Shown: piece after piece, positions 9,755 through 18,834 of the stretch
Layout: each line of letters opens with the position of its first letter
Position numbering within the stretch: the first letter of the stretch is position 1
DNA from: Taibaiella chishuiensis
GTDB lineage: Bacteria; Bacteroidota; Bacteroidia; Chitinophagales; Chitinophagaceae
Assembly: GCF_003014535.1 (NCBI RefSeq)
Contig: NZ_PYGD01000006.1
Span: forward strand, 1-64,000
Length of the DNA: 64,000 bases
Direction: 5' to 3'
The notes under the pieces: model-generated
What the model saw: the letters and a program-made list of their open reading frames with translations, nothing else
Told to the model about the DNA's origin: nothing
Databases searched by the model: none
Program-made: the position numbers and the translations under genes

Positions 9755-10023
9755 TTACAGGGCGAATTGGTAAGCACCACTAAAATAAACAAATCATTCC
9801 ATATAAAAATGTTTGCTATTTCACAAAGTCCCCTTTTACCTCGCAGTATCTCTTCACGTCATTGTGAAGCCGGGGCTAGCAGGAATAAACACTACTTTTG
9901 GCAAGCAAAAGCAATCTTTCCCTATGCAAGTTTTTAAGAGGATTAAAGCTTCTTCAGCTGCATACCGGGCAGCCCTTGCCATGCAGGTTAAAAAACAAAT
10001 TACGATAAACCCCGAGGTAGCCA

Positions 10024-10662
10024 TCACACCGCCACTACCCTTTCCGGCAATACGGCAAATACCGATGTCGCACGATCGCGGGACAGCACGTGTAAACCGG
10101 TGAGGCGACCGAATGCCGGGAGTAAAAAAGTCTGACCGCTCAGGTAGAAGCAAGGCAGGGTAAGGCTTTGACGGCCCAGCCCGCGCAACACACAGCCCGG
10201 ATGGATATGGCCCGCAATATTGATGGCGCCCTCCGGTATTTCGGTCATAGGCTCATGGGCAAAAATAAGATCACCGAGCCGGAGTGCACCTTCGACCACC
10301 TGCAGCCCGATCTGCCGGTACTCGCTGTCTTTAAGTATATCATGATTGCCGCGGATGAGGGTAAAACTGATACCCGGGTATTGATCCAGCAGCTGCCCGA
10401 ACTGTTGCCATTCGGAGTTATGCAGGCTATGAAAAAGATCGCCCAGGAAGAAGACCTGGCGCGGCTGGTAGGTCTGGAATAGCCGGTGCAGCATCGTATA
10501 ATCGTCGGCCGCACTGGCCGCAGGCATAAATATACCGGCTTTACGGAAATGCATGGCCTTACCCAGGTGCAGATCGCCCAGCACCAGCAGGCTGTGCTCT
10601 GGCAGGAACAGGGCTTTTTGCGGTAATAACTGTATGATCGTTCCGGCTAGGGTAATTTCCAT
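10024..10662 (-). CDS. pdeM: ligase-associated endonuclease PdeM (metallophosphoesterase)
   Basis: 212 aa, calcineurin-like metallophosphoesterase fold. Metal-binding motifs appear in order: LGDLHLGKA, FLGDLFHSLHNSEW, IRGNHD and AGHIHPG. PdeM-type proteins are the nuclease component of a four-gene DNA damage cassette together with an Lhr-like helicase, an ATP-dependent ligase and an MBL-fold exonuclease. All three partners lie directly upstream on the same strand, the nearest 27 bp away, which is the main reason for this specific name. It is the last gene of that run. Confidence 0.88.
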   Translation of the reverse strand: MEITLAGTIIQLLPQKALFLPEHSLLVLGDLHLGKAMHFRKAGIFMPAASAADDYTMLHRLFQTYQPRQVFFLGDLFHSLHNSEWQQFGQLLDQYPGISFTLIRGNHDILKDSEYRQIGLQVVEGALRLGDLIFAHEPMTEIPEGAINIAGHIHPGCVLRGLGRQSLTLPCFYLSGQTFLLPAFGRLTGLHVLSRDRATSVFAVLPERVVAV

Positions 10663-10689
10663 ATCTGACTCCTTGGTAATCGGCTGGGA

Positions 10690-13113
10690 CTATAATTTTT
10701 CCAGCTGCGCTTTTATCTTGTTCATCCGGTCTTCCAGGCTTTCGTTGCTGAATTTTTCGCGGAACACTTCTGCAAAGATAGGAAAGGCAAAAGGAGTAAG
10801 CGTACCCGGTTCGCGGATAACGATACGATGCGTGCTGATGCGGGTAAAAGCGGCCCGCATACGCACAATTTCCAACTGGAAATCAAACACTTCTTCATAG
10901 GCCTGCCTGAGCAGCAGGTTGTCTGCATCATAATCTTCGAATACTTTGAAGAAGAGTCCCGAATTGGCCTGCAGGTGGCGCGTCTTGACCTGCCTGCCCG
11001 GGTAACCCTGGAACACCAGGCCGGCAATACCGGCAATATCCCTGAATTTTTTACGGGCCATCTCGGTGGTATTAATACTCGCCGTTATATCTGCGCTGAG
11101 TTCGGTGGTATTAAACAAATCCTGTACCAGTGCGGCATCCAGGGGTATATCCTGGTCGCTCAGCAATTCAAAACCATAATCGTTCATGGCGATCGAAAAA
11201 CTGAAAGGTCTGATCTTGCCCAGCCGGTAGGCTATAATGGCGGCCATCCCTTCATGTACAAATTTACCTTCGAAGGGATATACGAATAAATGGCACCCCT
11301 CTTTGGTCTGTATCTTTTCGAGCAGTAACTCGTTTTCGGCCGGCATATAGGAACGTTTTTCCTGCTCGGCAAATAAGGGCTGCAGGAAGTCGATTTCGCG
11401 CTCGCGTTTACCCATCCTGGCCTCCTGCAGCTTATGCCGCAGCGCTTCAGTAAGGTAAGAGGACAGCGGCAAACGGCCGCCCATCCAGGAAGGTACAATC
11501 CCCTTCTTTTTATTAGAACTGCGCACGATGGCCTGTAAATGCTTTACCATAACCAATTCCAGGTTACGGCCGGCAAACCAGAAATGATCGCCGGGTTTAA
11601 GACGGGAAATAAAAGATTCTTCTACACTGCCGATATATTTACCACCCAACATTTTTACCTGCATCATCACATCATTAACGATAGCGCCAATACTCAGCCG
11701 GTGTCTTAAGGCGATCCTTTTGTCGGTAACCTTGTAGAGGCCGTCTTCCAGCACCACTTTATGAAATTCGTCGTAGGCCTCCAGCATACGCCCACCCTGT
11801 ATGATCATCAGGATACAGGCATCAAACTCCGCGCGGGTTACCGACCGGTAGCAATAGGTTTGCCGGATCAGTTCATATACCGGTTCGGCCTTAAAGCCAT
11901 CGGATACCGCCAGGGTAACCAGGAACTGGATCAAAACGTCGAAGGAGCGGATATAAGGAATGCGGCTTTCGATCTTGCCTTCCTTAGCCGCATAACGCAG
12001 GGCTGCACCTTCCAGTATTTCGAGCGAATGCGTGGGCAGGAAATAAATGCGGCTGGTAGCGCCGGGATGATGCCCGCTACGGCCCGCCCGTTGCAGGAAG
12101 CGCGCCACGCCCTTGGGCGAGCCCACCTGGATGACGGTATCTACCGGCCGGAAGTCGACGCCGAGATCGAGACTACTGGTACACACCACGGCCTTCAACA
12201 CCCCGCGATGCAGGGCTTCTTCTACCCATTGCCGGATCTCCTCACCCAGCGAGCCGTGGTGCAAGGCGATCTGCCCGGCCAGGTCGGGTTGCAGCTGTAA
12301 GAGGTGCTGGTACCAGATCTCGGCCTGCGAACGGGTATTGGTAAACAATAAAGTGGAATTGCTCTGGTCGATAATGGGCAATATCTTACCGGCCAACTTC
12401 AGGCCCAGGTGACCGGCCCAGGGAAATTTATCGAGTGTATCGGGCAGGATGGTCTCGATCAGGGTTTTCTTCGCGATCCGAGCGCGGATCAGTGCCGATT
12501 GCTGCCATTGCGCGCCCAGCAATATTTCGCGGGCTTCTTCAATATTGCCGATGGTAGCCGATATGCCCCATATTTTCAAAGCGGGATTGATGTGTTTTAA
12601 TACGGCGAGCGCCAGTTCGACCAGCACGCCCCTTTTGCTGCCCATTAATTCGTGCCATTCGTCGATCACGACAAATTCCAGGTTTTTGAACTGGTCGGCA
12701 TAACCTTTCTGCGCCAGCATCAGGTGCACGCTCTCCGGTGTGGTGACCAGGGCCTCGGGTGGTTTTCTCTTTTGCCGCGCGCGCTCCGCTGCCGCGGTAT
12801 CGCCCGTACGTAATCCTATTTCGTAAGGCAGGTCCAGGTCGTCGCTTACCCGTGTGGTGGCTAAGAGTATTTCTTTGGAAAGCGCCCGTAGCGGCGTGAT
12901 CCAGAGACAGTGCAGGCCTTTCTTCTTTGTGGTTGCGCGGTGACGCAGAAAGTGTTCGAGTACGCCAAACCATATGGCATAGGTCTTACCGCAACCCGTG
13001 GGCGCGTTGAGCAGTCCCGAACTGCCCGCTGCCAGGGCTTTCCAGCATTGCCGCTGGAAAGGATACGGTTTCCATCCTTTAAACTCGAACCAGTCTTCCG
13101 CTATTTTGCTCAT
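10690..13113 (-). CDS. ligase-associated DEXH box helicase (Lhr-like)
   Basis: 807 aa, superfamily-2 helicase of the Lhr type. Walker A APTGCGKT lies near residue 38, the Walker B box is DEWH (VVIDEWHELMGSKRG) as is common in Lhr proteins, and motif VI is QRAGRSGH near 340. A winged-helix and Lhr-core region fills the C-terminal half. It is shorter than the 1400-1500-aa Lhr of actinobacteria because the C-terminal extension is missing, as expected for the ligase-associated subfamily. Its start overlaps the end of the ligase gene by 4 bp, so the two are translationally coupled. It probably unwinds or translocates on single-stranded DNA during repair. Confidence 0.92.
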   Translation of the reverse strand: MSKIAEDWFEFKGWKPYPFQRQCWKALAAGSSGLLNAPTGCGKTYAIWFGVLEHFLRHRATTKKKGLHCLWITPLRALSKEILLATTRVSDDLDLPYEIGLRTGDTAAAERARQKRKPPEALVTTPESVHLMLAQKGYADQFKNLEFVVIDEWHELMGSKRGVLVELALAVLKHINPALKIWGISATIGNIEEAREILLGAQWQQSALIRARIAKKTLIETILPDTLDKFPWAGHLGLKLAGKILPIIDQSNSTLLFTNTRSQAEIWYQHLLQLQPDLAGQIALHHGSLGEEIRQWVEEALHRGVLKAVVCTSSLDLGVDFRPVDTVIQVGSPKGVARFLQRAGRSGHHPGATSRIYFLPTHSLEILEGAALRYAAKEGKIESRIPYIRSFDVLIQFLVTLAVSDGFKAEPVYELIRQTYCYRSVTRAEFDACILMIIQGGRMLEAYDEFHKVVLEDGLYKVTDKRIALRHRLSIGAIVNDVMMQVKMLGGKYIGSVEESFISRLKPGDHFWFAGRNLELVMVKHLQAIVRSSNKKKGIVPSWMGGRLPLSSYLTEALRHKLQEARMGKREREIDFLQPLFAEQEKRSYMPAENELLLEKIQTKEGCHLFVYPFEGKFVHEGMAAIIAYRLGKIRPFSFSIAMNDYGFELLSDQDIPLDAALVQDLFNTTELSADITASINTTEMARKKFRDIAGIAGLVFQGYPGRQVKTRHLQANSGLFFKVFEDYDADNLLLRQAYEEVFDFQLEIVRMRAAFTRISTHRIVIREPGTLTPFAFPIFAEVFREKFSNESLEDRMNKIKAQLEKL

Positions 13114-14705
13114 AGGTTACCCATCGCTATCAGGTCCAGTAAATCTTGTTTGGTATTGGCTTCCGAAGCCGGCTTATCGCGCCGCCAGCGGGTGATGCGT
13201 GGGAAACGCAACGCCACGCCCGACTTATGCCGCGACGACAGGTTAATGCCTTCGAAGGCCAGCTCGAAAACCAGCACCGGCTGCACACTACGCACCGGTC
13301 CGAATTTTTCGAGCGTATGTCTTTTGATCCAGTTGTCGACCTCCAGTAATTCTTTATCCGTAAGCCCCGAATAGGCTTTGGTAAAGGGTACCAGCACATC
13401 GCCATCCCATACGGCAAAGGTATAATCGGTAAGCAGGTTGGCCCTGCGGCCATGCCCTTGTTGTGCATAGATCAGTACGCCGTCTATGGTAAACGGATCG
13501 ACCTTCCACTTCCACCAATTGCCGCGCCTGCGGCCTGTTTCATAGACACTATCCTTCCGTTTCAGCATCAGTCCTTCACAGTTGCGGCTCCTGGAGCCCA
13601 ACCTGGCCTGCCGTACTTCTTCCCAACCGGTACAGAACAGCTCCGGCGACAGGATCAAAGGTACAGGTTCCGGCAATTGCTGCAACAGGGCCGCCAGCGC
13701 ATGCCTGCGTTCCCGGAGGGGCTTATTGCGTATATCTGTTCCGTGCTCTTCCAGTAAATCGTAGCAAACCATCACCAGGGGCGCATCCTGTAAGGCCTTC
13801 CGGGTAATTGCCTTGCGACTGATGCGGGTTTGCATCAGGGCAAAAGGCAGCGGCTGCCCGTCTCTCCAGGGTATGATCTCGCCATCCAGCACGGTACCAT
13901 CGGGCAGTAAACCTGCCAGTGGTGCAAACTCGGGAAACTTATCGGTCAGTAATTCTTCGCCCCGGCTCCAGACAAACAACTGCCCGTCGCGTACGATGAT
14001 CTGTCCGCGTATACCATCGAACTTATCTTCTACCTGCCAGTCGGCAATATTACCCAACATCTCCGGCTCCATATCGAGCTGGTAAGCCAGGAAAAAGGGA
14101 TAGGGTTGATAACTGCGGTCTGTAGTGCCGGCGCCGGAAAGCAGTGCCGGCAAGGTGGTTTCCTGTGGTTGCCATTGTCCCATAAGGCGATGTGCGATCT
14201 CGTTCTCTTCCCGGTCGTAAAAGCGGGCCAGGGCCTTGATGACCAGTTGCCGCGATACGCCCATACGGAAATTGCCGGTGATCAGTTTATTAAATACGAA
14301 GCGTTCGGTGGCCTGCAGTTCCGACCAGCGGCCGGTTACCTGCTGCTTTTTGTCAGCCTCAGACAACGCCGCCAGGTTATGCAGGAACTGGATGGTGTCG
14401 GTAAGGCTGTAATTGCTGGTCGCCAGCGGTTCAGGCAGGCATAAGGTAATCGTTTCGGCGAGGTCGCCCACGATATGATACGACTCTTCGAACAGCCAGA
14501 AGGGAAGGCCCGCCTGCTCTGCAGCCCAAGCCTTAAGCTCGGCCGTTTTTACGGTACGCTTAGGCGTCTTACCGGTAAGGATGGCAATACACCACAACAC
14601 ATCGGGGGCCGGCGCCGTGGCAAAATACTGAACCAGTGCTTCGATCTTTGCATTGGTCTTGGTGGTCTGTTCTATAGCCGTAAATAAGGCGGTGAATGCT
14701 TTCAT
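13110..14705 (-). CDS. ATP-dependent DNA ligase of the damage-response cassette
   Basis: 531 aa. An N-terminal helical DNA-binding domain (about 1-200) precedes the adenylation domain, whose nucleophile motif EDKFDGIRGQ (KxDGxR) lies near residue 230. Further ligase motifs follow (LDGEIIPWRDG, EGLMLKRKDSVYETGRR, WWKWKVDPFTIDGVL), then an OB-fold. It seals nicks using ATP, in addition to the NAD-dependent LigA expected elsewhere on the chromosome. Four-base overlaps with both neighbours (exonuclease and helicase) show tight coupling. The length is normal for the family. Confidence 0.93.
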   Translation of the reverse strand: MKAFTALFTAIEQTTKTNAKIEALVQYFATAPAPDVLWCIAILTGKTPKRTVKTAELKAWAAEQAGLPFWLFEESYHIVGDLAETITLCLPEPLATSNYSLTDTIQFLHNLAALSEADKKQQVTGRWSELQATERFVFNKLITGNFRMGVSRQLVIKALARFYDREENEIAHRLMGQWQPQETTLPALLSGAGTTDRSYQPYPFFLAYQLDMEPEMLGNIADWQVEDKFDGIRGQIIVRDGQLFVWSRGEELLTDKFPEFAPLAGLLPDGTVLDGEIIPWRDGQPLPFALMQTRISRKAITRKALQDAPLVMVCYDLLEEHGTDIRNKPLRERRHALAALLQQLPEPVPLILSPELFCTGWEEVRQARLGSRSRNCEGLMLKRKDSVYETGRRRGNWWKWKVDPFTIDGVLIYAQQGHGRRANLLTDYTFAVWDGDVLVPFTKAYSGLTDKELLEVDNWIKRHTLEKFGPVRSVQPVLVFELAFEGINLSSRHKSGVALRFPRITRWRRDKPASEANTKQDLLDLIAMGNL

Positions 14706-15742
14706 AGTTCGGGGTTTAGATCCTGGTCGCCTGGTCCGGCTGCGCCGGGCACTACATCCTCCTGCCCGCTGTCGTAAAGGGTTTCCACCTCGGCGGCATC
14801 CAGGCCATAGGCTTCGCGCAGCCAGCGGGCGTATACAGGCTTATAGCCATGGGTAACATATACGTGCTCCGCACCGGTGGCCTTTACAGCTTCGTTCAAC
14901 TGGTCCCAATCGGCATGGTCGGATAAGATAAAACCGCGGTCGGCCGAGCGCCTTCGTCTTGTACCCCGCAGCTGCATCCAACCACTACATATGCCGAGGC
15001 TGAACGGCGCGAACCTGTTCATCCAGGATGTACCGATAGCCGAAGGCGGTGCAATGATCATCGCGCCCTGTATATCTTTCTTCTGCATATCGGGCGTCAC
15101 CCTGCGGGCAGGCGGCAATACCAATCCCTGTGCGGCCAGCAGCGTATGGATATTGTCTACGGCGCCATGCGTGTACACCGGACCGGCATCAGGATCGAGA
15201 TGGGCTAAGATACGCTGCGCCTTGCCCAATGCATAACCGATAATAACCGAGTTGATACCGGCTGCGGCATTGTCGCGCCACCAGGTATTGATAGCTTCAT
15301 GCACGGCTGCCGGCTGCGGAAATTTGTATACCGGCAATCCAAAGGTGGATTCGGTAATGAAATGATGACAGCGCAAGGGTTCGAAGGGAACGCTAACACC
15401 ATCGGCCTGCAGTTTATAGTCGCCCGATACCACCCAGACCTCGCCTTTGTACTCCAGCCTGATCTGTGCCGAACCGATGATATGTCCTGCGGGGTGAAGG
15501 CTGATGCGTACACCATTTACCGTAAATACCTCGCCGTACCCTACCCCTTCTACCCGGATATCGGCGCCCAGCCTTAATTTCAGGATGGCCACCGAATCGT
15601 GGTGACAGAGATAGGCCTTACTGCCCGGACGCGCATGGTCGGCATGGGCGTGGGTAATAAGCGCTTTATCTACAGGTTGCCAGGGATCGATATAGAGACC
15701 GGCCTGTTCGCAATAAATACCTTTGGCGTCGAATCGGAGCAT
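14702..15742 (-). CDS. ligase-associated MBL-fold exonuclease
   Basis: 346 aa when started at 15742 (MLRFDAKGIYC). A longer frame to 15886 exists but would run into the preceding gene, and its extra residues look non-conserved. The metallo-beta-lactamase motif THAHADHA lies near residue 31, and later motifs include HPAGHIIGSAQI, SGDYK and ILSDHADW, giving the beta-CASP-like SNM1/Artemis-type nuclease pattern. In the four-gene cassette this protein is the exonuclease that trims ends before ligation. It overlaps the ligase gene by 4 bp. The role in DNA damage tolerance is established for the family, not tested here. Confidence 0.88.
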   Translation of the reverse strand: MLRFDAKGIYCEQAGLYIDPWQPVDKALITHAHADHARPGSKAYLCHHDSVAILKLRLGADIRVEGVGYGEVFTVNGVRISLHPAGHIIGSAQIRLEYKGEVWVVSGDYKLQADGVSVPFEPLRCHHFITESTFGLPVYKFPQPAAVHEAINTWWRDNAAAGINSVIIGYALGKAQRILAHLDPDAGPVYTHGAVDNIHTLLAAQGLVLPPARRVTPDMQKKDIQGAMIIAPPSAIGTSWMNRFAPFSLGICSGWMQLRGTRRRRSADRGFILSDHADWDQLNEAVKATGAEHVYVTHGYKPVYARWLREAYGLDAAEVETLYDSGQEDVVPGAAGPGDQDLNPEL

Positions 15743-15770
15743 AAACGGAAAATGGATCAGCAAAAGGAAG

Positions 15771-16511
15771 TCAGACCTCCAGGATAAAAAAGCCTTCCTG
15801 CACGCCTTCCTTATGCAGTACATGTTTGGCCACATTGAATACCTGTACACCGGATACATTGGCCGAAAGGTGCCCTGCATGGGCATGACCGTGAAAAGCG
15901 GCTACCACCTTGTGCCGGATCAGCGGTTCGGCCAGCCGCGAAGAACCCAGGAAGGGATAGATAACGGCCGGTTCGCCCTTTACCGTTTCGCTGGTGGGGG
16001 AATAATGTAACAAGGCAATCTTCTGGATACCTTCATGTTCCTGGTCGAGGCGCGATAAAGCGCGTTCCAGGTGCAGGGCCTCGTCTACGGCTTCCTGTAC
16101 AAAGGCCTTCATGGCCCCTTCGCCGAACATGGACAACATATAATTGTCGAAGCCGCCGCCAAAACCTTTTACGCCTGCAATACCGATATTACCGATCACC
16201 TTGCTTTCGCCATCCAGTACGGTAACCGCCGGATTACGCTGCAATACCTGGCGGATGAGCTTATGCCGGTTCTTTTCATAATCATGATTGCCCAACACAC
16301 AAACTACCGGTATGGTACAACTCCGCAGTTCTTCGAGCAATACCTCTGCTTCCATCTCGTCGCCGGTATTGGTGAGGTCGCCCGCGATCAGCAGCAGGTC
16401 GGCTGCTTTGGATATCTCTTCAAAATAAGCAGTCCATTTACCTTTATCGGTCTCCTGTACATGAATGTCGCCCACAGCGGCTATCCGCGTTTTTTTTGAT
16501 TCCTGTTCCAT
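15771..16511 (-). CDS. metallophosphoesterase, calcineurin-like
   Basis: 246 aa from the ATG at 16511 (MEQESKKTRIAAVGDIH). A longer frame to 16553 would overlap the preceding gene. Metallophosphoesterase motifs AVGDIHVQ, IAGDLTNTG, VLGNHDYE and FHGHAHAGH are all present, so it should be catalytically competent. The substrate cannot be read from the sequence. It lies 5 bp after the nucleotidyltransferase-like gene and 28 bp before the MBL exonuclease, so it is probably the second gene of the repair operon, which then contains two different metallophosphoesterases. Confidence 0.85.
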   Translation of the reverse strand: MEQESKKTRIAAVGDIHVQETDKGKWTAYFEEISKAADLLLIAGDLTNTGDEMEAEVLLEELRSCTIPVVCVLGNHDYEKNRHKLIRQVLQRNPAVTVLDGESKVIGNIGIAGVKGFGGGFDNYMLSMFGEGAMKAFVQEAVDEALHLERALSRLDQEHEGIQKIALLHYSPTSETVKGEPAVIYPFLGSSRLAEPLIRHKVVAAFHGHAHAGHLSANVSGVQVFNVAKHVLHKEGVQEGFFILEV

Positions 16512-16516
16512 GATTT

Positions 16517-17260
16517 TTAAACCGTTTTTATCGTGTATGATTTGTAGTCCCACTCCTTAATGTCCACCTGGTATTGGGTTTGATCGATAAGCGGCCCACG
16601 GCAGATGCGTTCTACCGGCCTGGGCAGGTCGTACTGTTCCTTAGCACGTTCTATAAGCCTGTCGAAAAGCGGGCGGGGAATAATATCCGCATAATCGGAA
16701 GGATAAACGAACTGGAACAGCAAAAGGTTGGACAGGAGCAAATGCCAGTTGGGTTCCATCAGTTCGCTCAGCCGGCGCCAATCCAGGTCCCGGCCCTGTT
16801 TCAGCAGCAGGTGGTTTACATCGGCGCCATCGTAACGCTCCCGGTTCATAACATACATTTTGCCCCATAACAGCTCCTCGGGACCGATCAGGGTTACTTC
16901 CATATCGCATACCGAAGCCCGACGGCCGTTGGCAAACCAGGTATCGTCGACCTTACAGATATTGTTGACCGTATCGAAGATGATATCGATAAAATGTTTT
17001 TCGGCGTCGAAAACCTTAGCCAGCCAGCGCACATCCGTAAGCTGTGTTTCGTAACCATGAGCAGCAAATAATTTCAGGATCTCCGGGTAGTCAACCGGGC
17101 GGCAATAAATGTCCATATCCTTGGTTTGCCGGAATGTGCCGGTATACTCGAATACGGCAAACGAGCCACCGATCATAAAGTCGATGTCCGACGCCTCCAG
17201 GATAGCCAATACCTTCTGGTAGAATGCTGCGGCATGGTGTATTTGTTCTGTTCCATTCAT
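16517..17260 (-). CDS. nucleotidyltransferase-fold protein
   Basis: 247 aa. The N-terminal part contains the pol-beta-type nucleotidyltransferase signature: FMIGGSFAVFEYTG (GGS motif, near 29-42) followed by TKDMDIY (DxD, near 47-53), with a further acidic residue in FIDIIFD. This is the minimal NTase fold seen in AbiEii-like and housekeeping orphan transferases. The substrate is unknown. It is the first gene of the minus-strand repair run, 320-360 bp from the divergent dinB gene, so the two operons share one control region. Confidence 0.7.
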   Translation of the reverse strand: MNGTEQIHHAAAFYQKVLAILEASDIDFMIGGSFAVFEYTGTFRQTKDMDIYCRPVDYPEILKLFAAHGYETQLTDVRWLAKVFDAEKHFIDIIFDTVNNICKVDDTWFANGRRASVCDMEVTLIGPEELLWGKMYVMNRERYDGADVNHLLLKQGRDLDWRRLSELMEPNWHLLLSNLLLFQFVYPSDYADIIPRPLFDRLIERAKEQYDLPRPVERICRGPLIDQTQYQVDIKEWDYKSYTIKTV

Positions 17261-17544
17261 AGTGATGCTTGTATAAGGGTAACACCGGCAGGGCCAAAAA
17301 GATCAAAACAAAACCCCAAAAACAGGATTTACCTCCTTGTAAAATTGAACCCCGGCAGCATTTGTTACACATTTTCCCCAAACAGGAAAAATAATACACA
17401 TGCAAATAATCACCCTGTATATCAAAGTGCAACAAGAGAACAGCCAGGCAGTTAAGCGCCTGCAATGCCCGGCAAGACAGGCCGGCAGGATGCATATCCG
17501 GGCTTGCCGACCACCTGCAGGTATTGCAGATCAAAAAAAATGAT

Positions 17545-17575
17545 TTTGGCGGCATCCGGAATATTACTACTTTAG
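17545..17575 (+). promoter_or_regulatory. dinB-dnaE promoter (Bacteroidota type)
   Basis: TTTG at 17545-17548 is followed by exactly 19 bases and then TACTTTAG at 17568-17575, one mismatch from TAnnTTTG. This is the consensus layout for the primary sigma factor of Bacteroidota. The predicted transcription start falls a few bases downstream, inside or at the edge of the palindrome at 17581-17611. Confidence 0.7.
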
Positions 17576-17580
17576 GTGTC

Positions 17581-17611
17581 ATAAAAATGACATTATTAAT
17601 GTCATTTTTAT
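17581..17611. promoter_or_regulatory. perfect 31-bp palindromic operator candidate
   Basis: Left arm ATAAAAATGACATTA, a single central T, and right arm TAATGTCATTTTTAT form a perfect 15+1+15 inverted repeat. It starts five bases after the -7 element and ends eight bases before the dinB start codon at 17620. A dimeric repressor bound here would block initiation. It does not follow the E. coli or Gram-positive LexA box. As RNA it could also form a hairpin close to the start codon, but without a T-run beyond the arm it is not a standard terminator. Confidence 0.75.
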
Positions 17612-17619
17612 ATTCACAA

Positions 17620-18834
17620 ATGGAAAGACAAATTGTGCACCTGGACCTGGACGCTTTTTTTGTAAACGTGGAGCGGCTTAAAAACCCGGAGTTGAAACAT
17701 GTACCCGTATTGGTTGGCGGGCACAGCGACCGTGCCGTAGTGGCGGCAGCGAGTTACGAAACCCGGAAGTTTGGCGTGCACTCGGCCATGCCCATGAAGC
17801 TGGCCCGCAGGCTTTGTCCCGAAGCTGTGATCGTAGGCAGCGATATGGAAAGTTATGCGCGGTTCTCGCACCTGGTTACCGATGTGATCGAAGCGAATGT
17901 GCCGGTGTATGAGAAAAGTAGTATCGACGAGTTTTATATCGACATGACCGGCATGGACCGCTTTTTCGGTTGCCGCAAATACGCCGCCGAACTCAAGCAA
18001 ACGATCTATAAAGAAACCGGCCTTATCATTTCGTATGCGCTTGCCTCCAACAAACTGCTGAGTAAGGTGGCCACCAATGAGAAAAAGCCAGAAGCCGCGG
18101 AGTACGTACCTCCCGGCACGGAGAAGGCCTACCTGGCGCCGCTGCGGGTAGACCGTATGCCTATGATCGGTAAAAAAACAGCCGACCTGTTGTTCAGCAT
18201 GGGCGTGGAAACCATAAAGGTGCTGAGCGAGATACCAAGACCGATGCTGGAAAACCTGATGGGCAAGAACGGCGCCGAGCTCTGGAAAAGGGCCAACGGC
18301 ATCGACGATACGCCTATTGTTCCCTACCGCGAACAAAAGAGTATCAGTACCGAAACCACATTCCCCCAGGACACGACCGATATGCTTTTCCTTCGGGCCC
18401 AGTTAACTTACCTGGCCGAGCGTGCAGGGTTTGAACTGCGGCAACAACAGAAGCTGGCCGGTTGCATTACCGTAAAAATAAGATACGCCGACTTCGATAC
18501 GGTGACCCGGCAGGCTACGGTGACCTATACCGCACAAGACCATATTATCCTGCAACAGGTACTCGACCTGTTTAACCGTTTATATGACCGCCGCGTACGG
18601 ATCAGGCTGGTAGGCATCAAACTTACCCGGCTGGTACCGGGCAATTACCAGATCAACCTTTTTGACGATACCAGCGAAATGATCTCCCTGTTCCAATCGA
18701 TGGATACCATAAAAAAACGTTTTGGCCCGCAATACCTCTGCAGGGGCAGCGCCTTTGTAGAAGCGCCGCCGGGCCGCAGCAACAGCCAACATCAGCCAGC
18801 AAAAAAAACCAGCATCCATGTATCTAAATTGTAA
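17620..18834 (+). CDS. dinB: DNA polymerase IV (Y-family)
   Basis: 404 aa from the ATG at 17620 (MERQIVHLDLDAFFV). A longer frame to 17524 would run through the promoter and palindrome, so the shorter start is preferred. Catalytic carboxylates are seen in HLDLDAFFVNVERL and KSSIDEFYIDMTG; the IGKKTADLL helix-hairpin-helix thumb follows, and the C-terminal little finger is complete. It is a translesion polymerase. It overlaps the dnaE-type gene by 17 bp, forming an inducible-mutagenesis-style pair. Unlike ImuB, the active-site acids are retained. No clear C-terminal beta-clamp motif stands out. Confidence 0.92.
   Translation: MERQIVHLDLDAFFVNVERLKNPELKHVPVLVGGHSDRAVVAAASYETRKFGVHSAMPMKLARRLCPEAVIVGSDMESYARFSHLVTDVIEANVPVYEKSSIDEFYIDMTGMDRFFGCRKYAAELKQTIYKETGLIISYALASNKLLSKVATNEKKPEAAEYVPPGTEKAYLAPLRVDRMPMIGKKTADLLFSMGVETIKVLSEIPRPMLENLMGKNGAELWKRANGIDDTPIVPYREQKSISTETTFPQDTTDMLFLRAQLTYLAERAGFELRQQQKLAGCITVKIRYADFDTVTRQATVTYTAQDHIILQQVLDLFNRLYDRRVRIRLVGIKLTRLVPGNYQINLFDDTSEMISLFQSMDTIKKRFGPQYLCRGSAFVEAPPGRSNSQHQPAKKTSIHVSKL

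Larger units (their letters stand above)
17261..17619. other. divergent control region between repair operons
   Basis: A 359-base stretch without a gene, separating the minus-strand nucleotidyltransferase-MPE-exonuclease-ligase-helicase-PdeM run from plus-strand dinB-dnaE. The dinB side has a well-formed promoter and palindrome (listed separately). I did not find an equally clear promoter for the minus-strand run. Confidence 0.6.
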
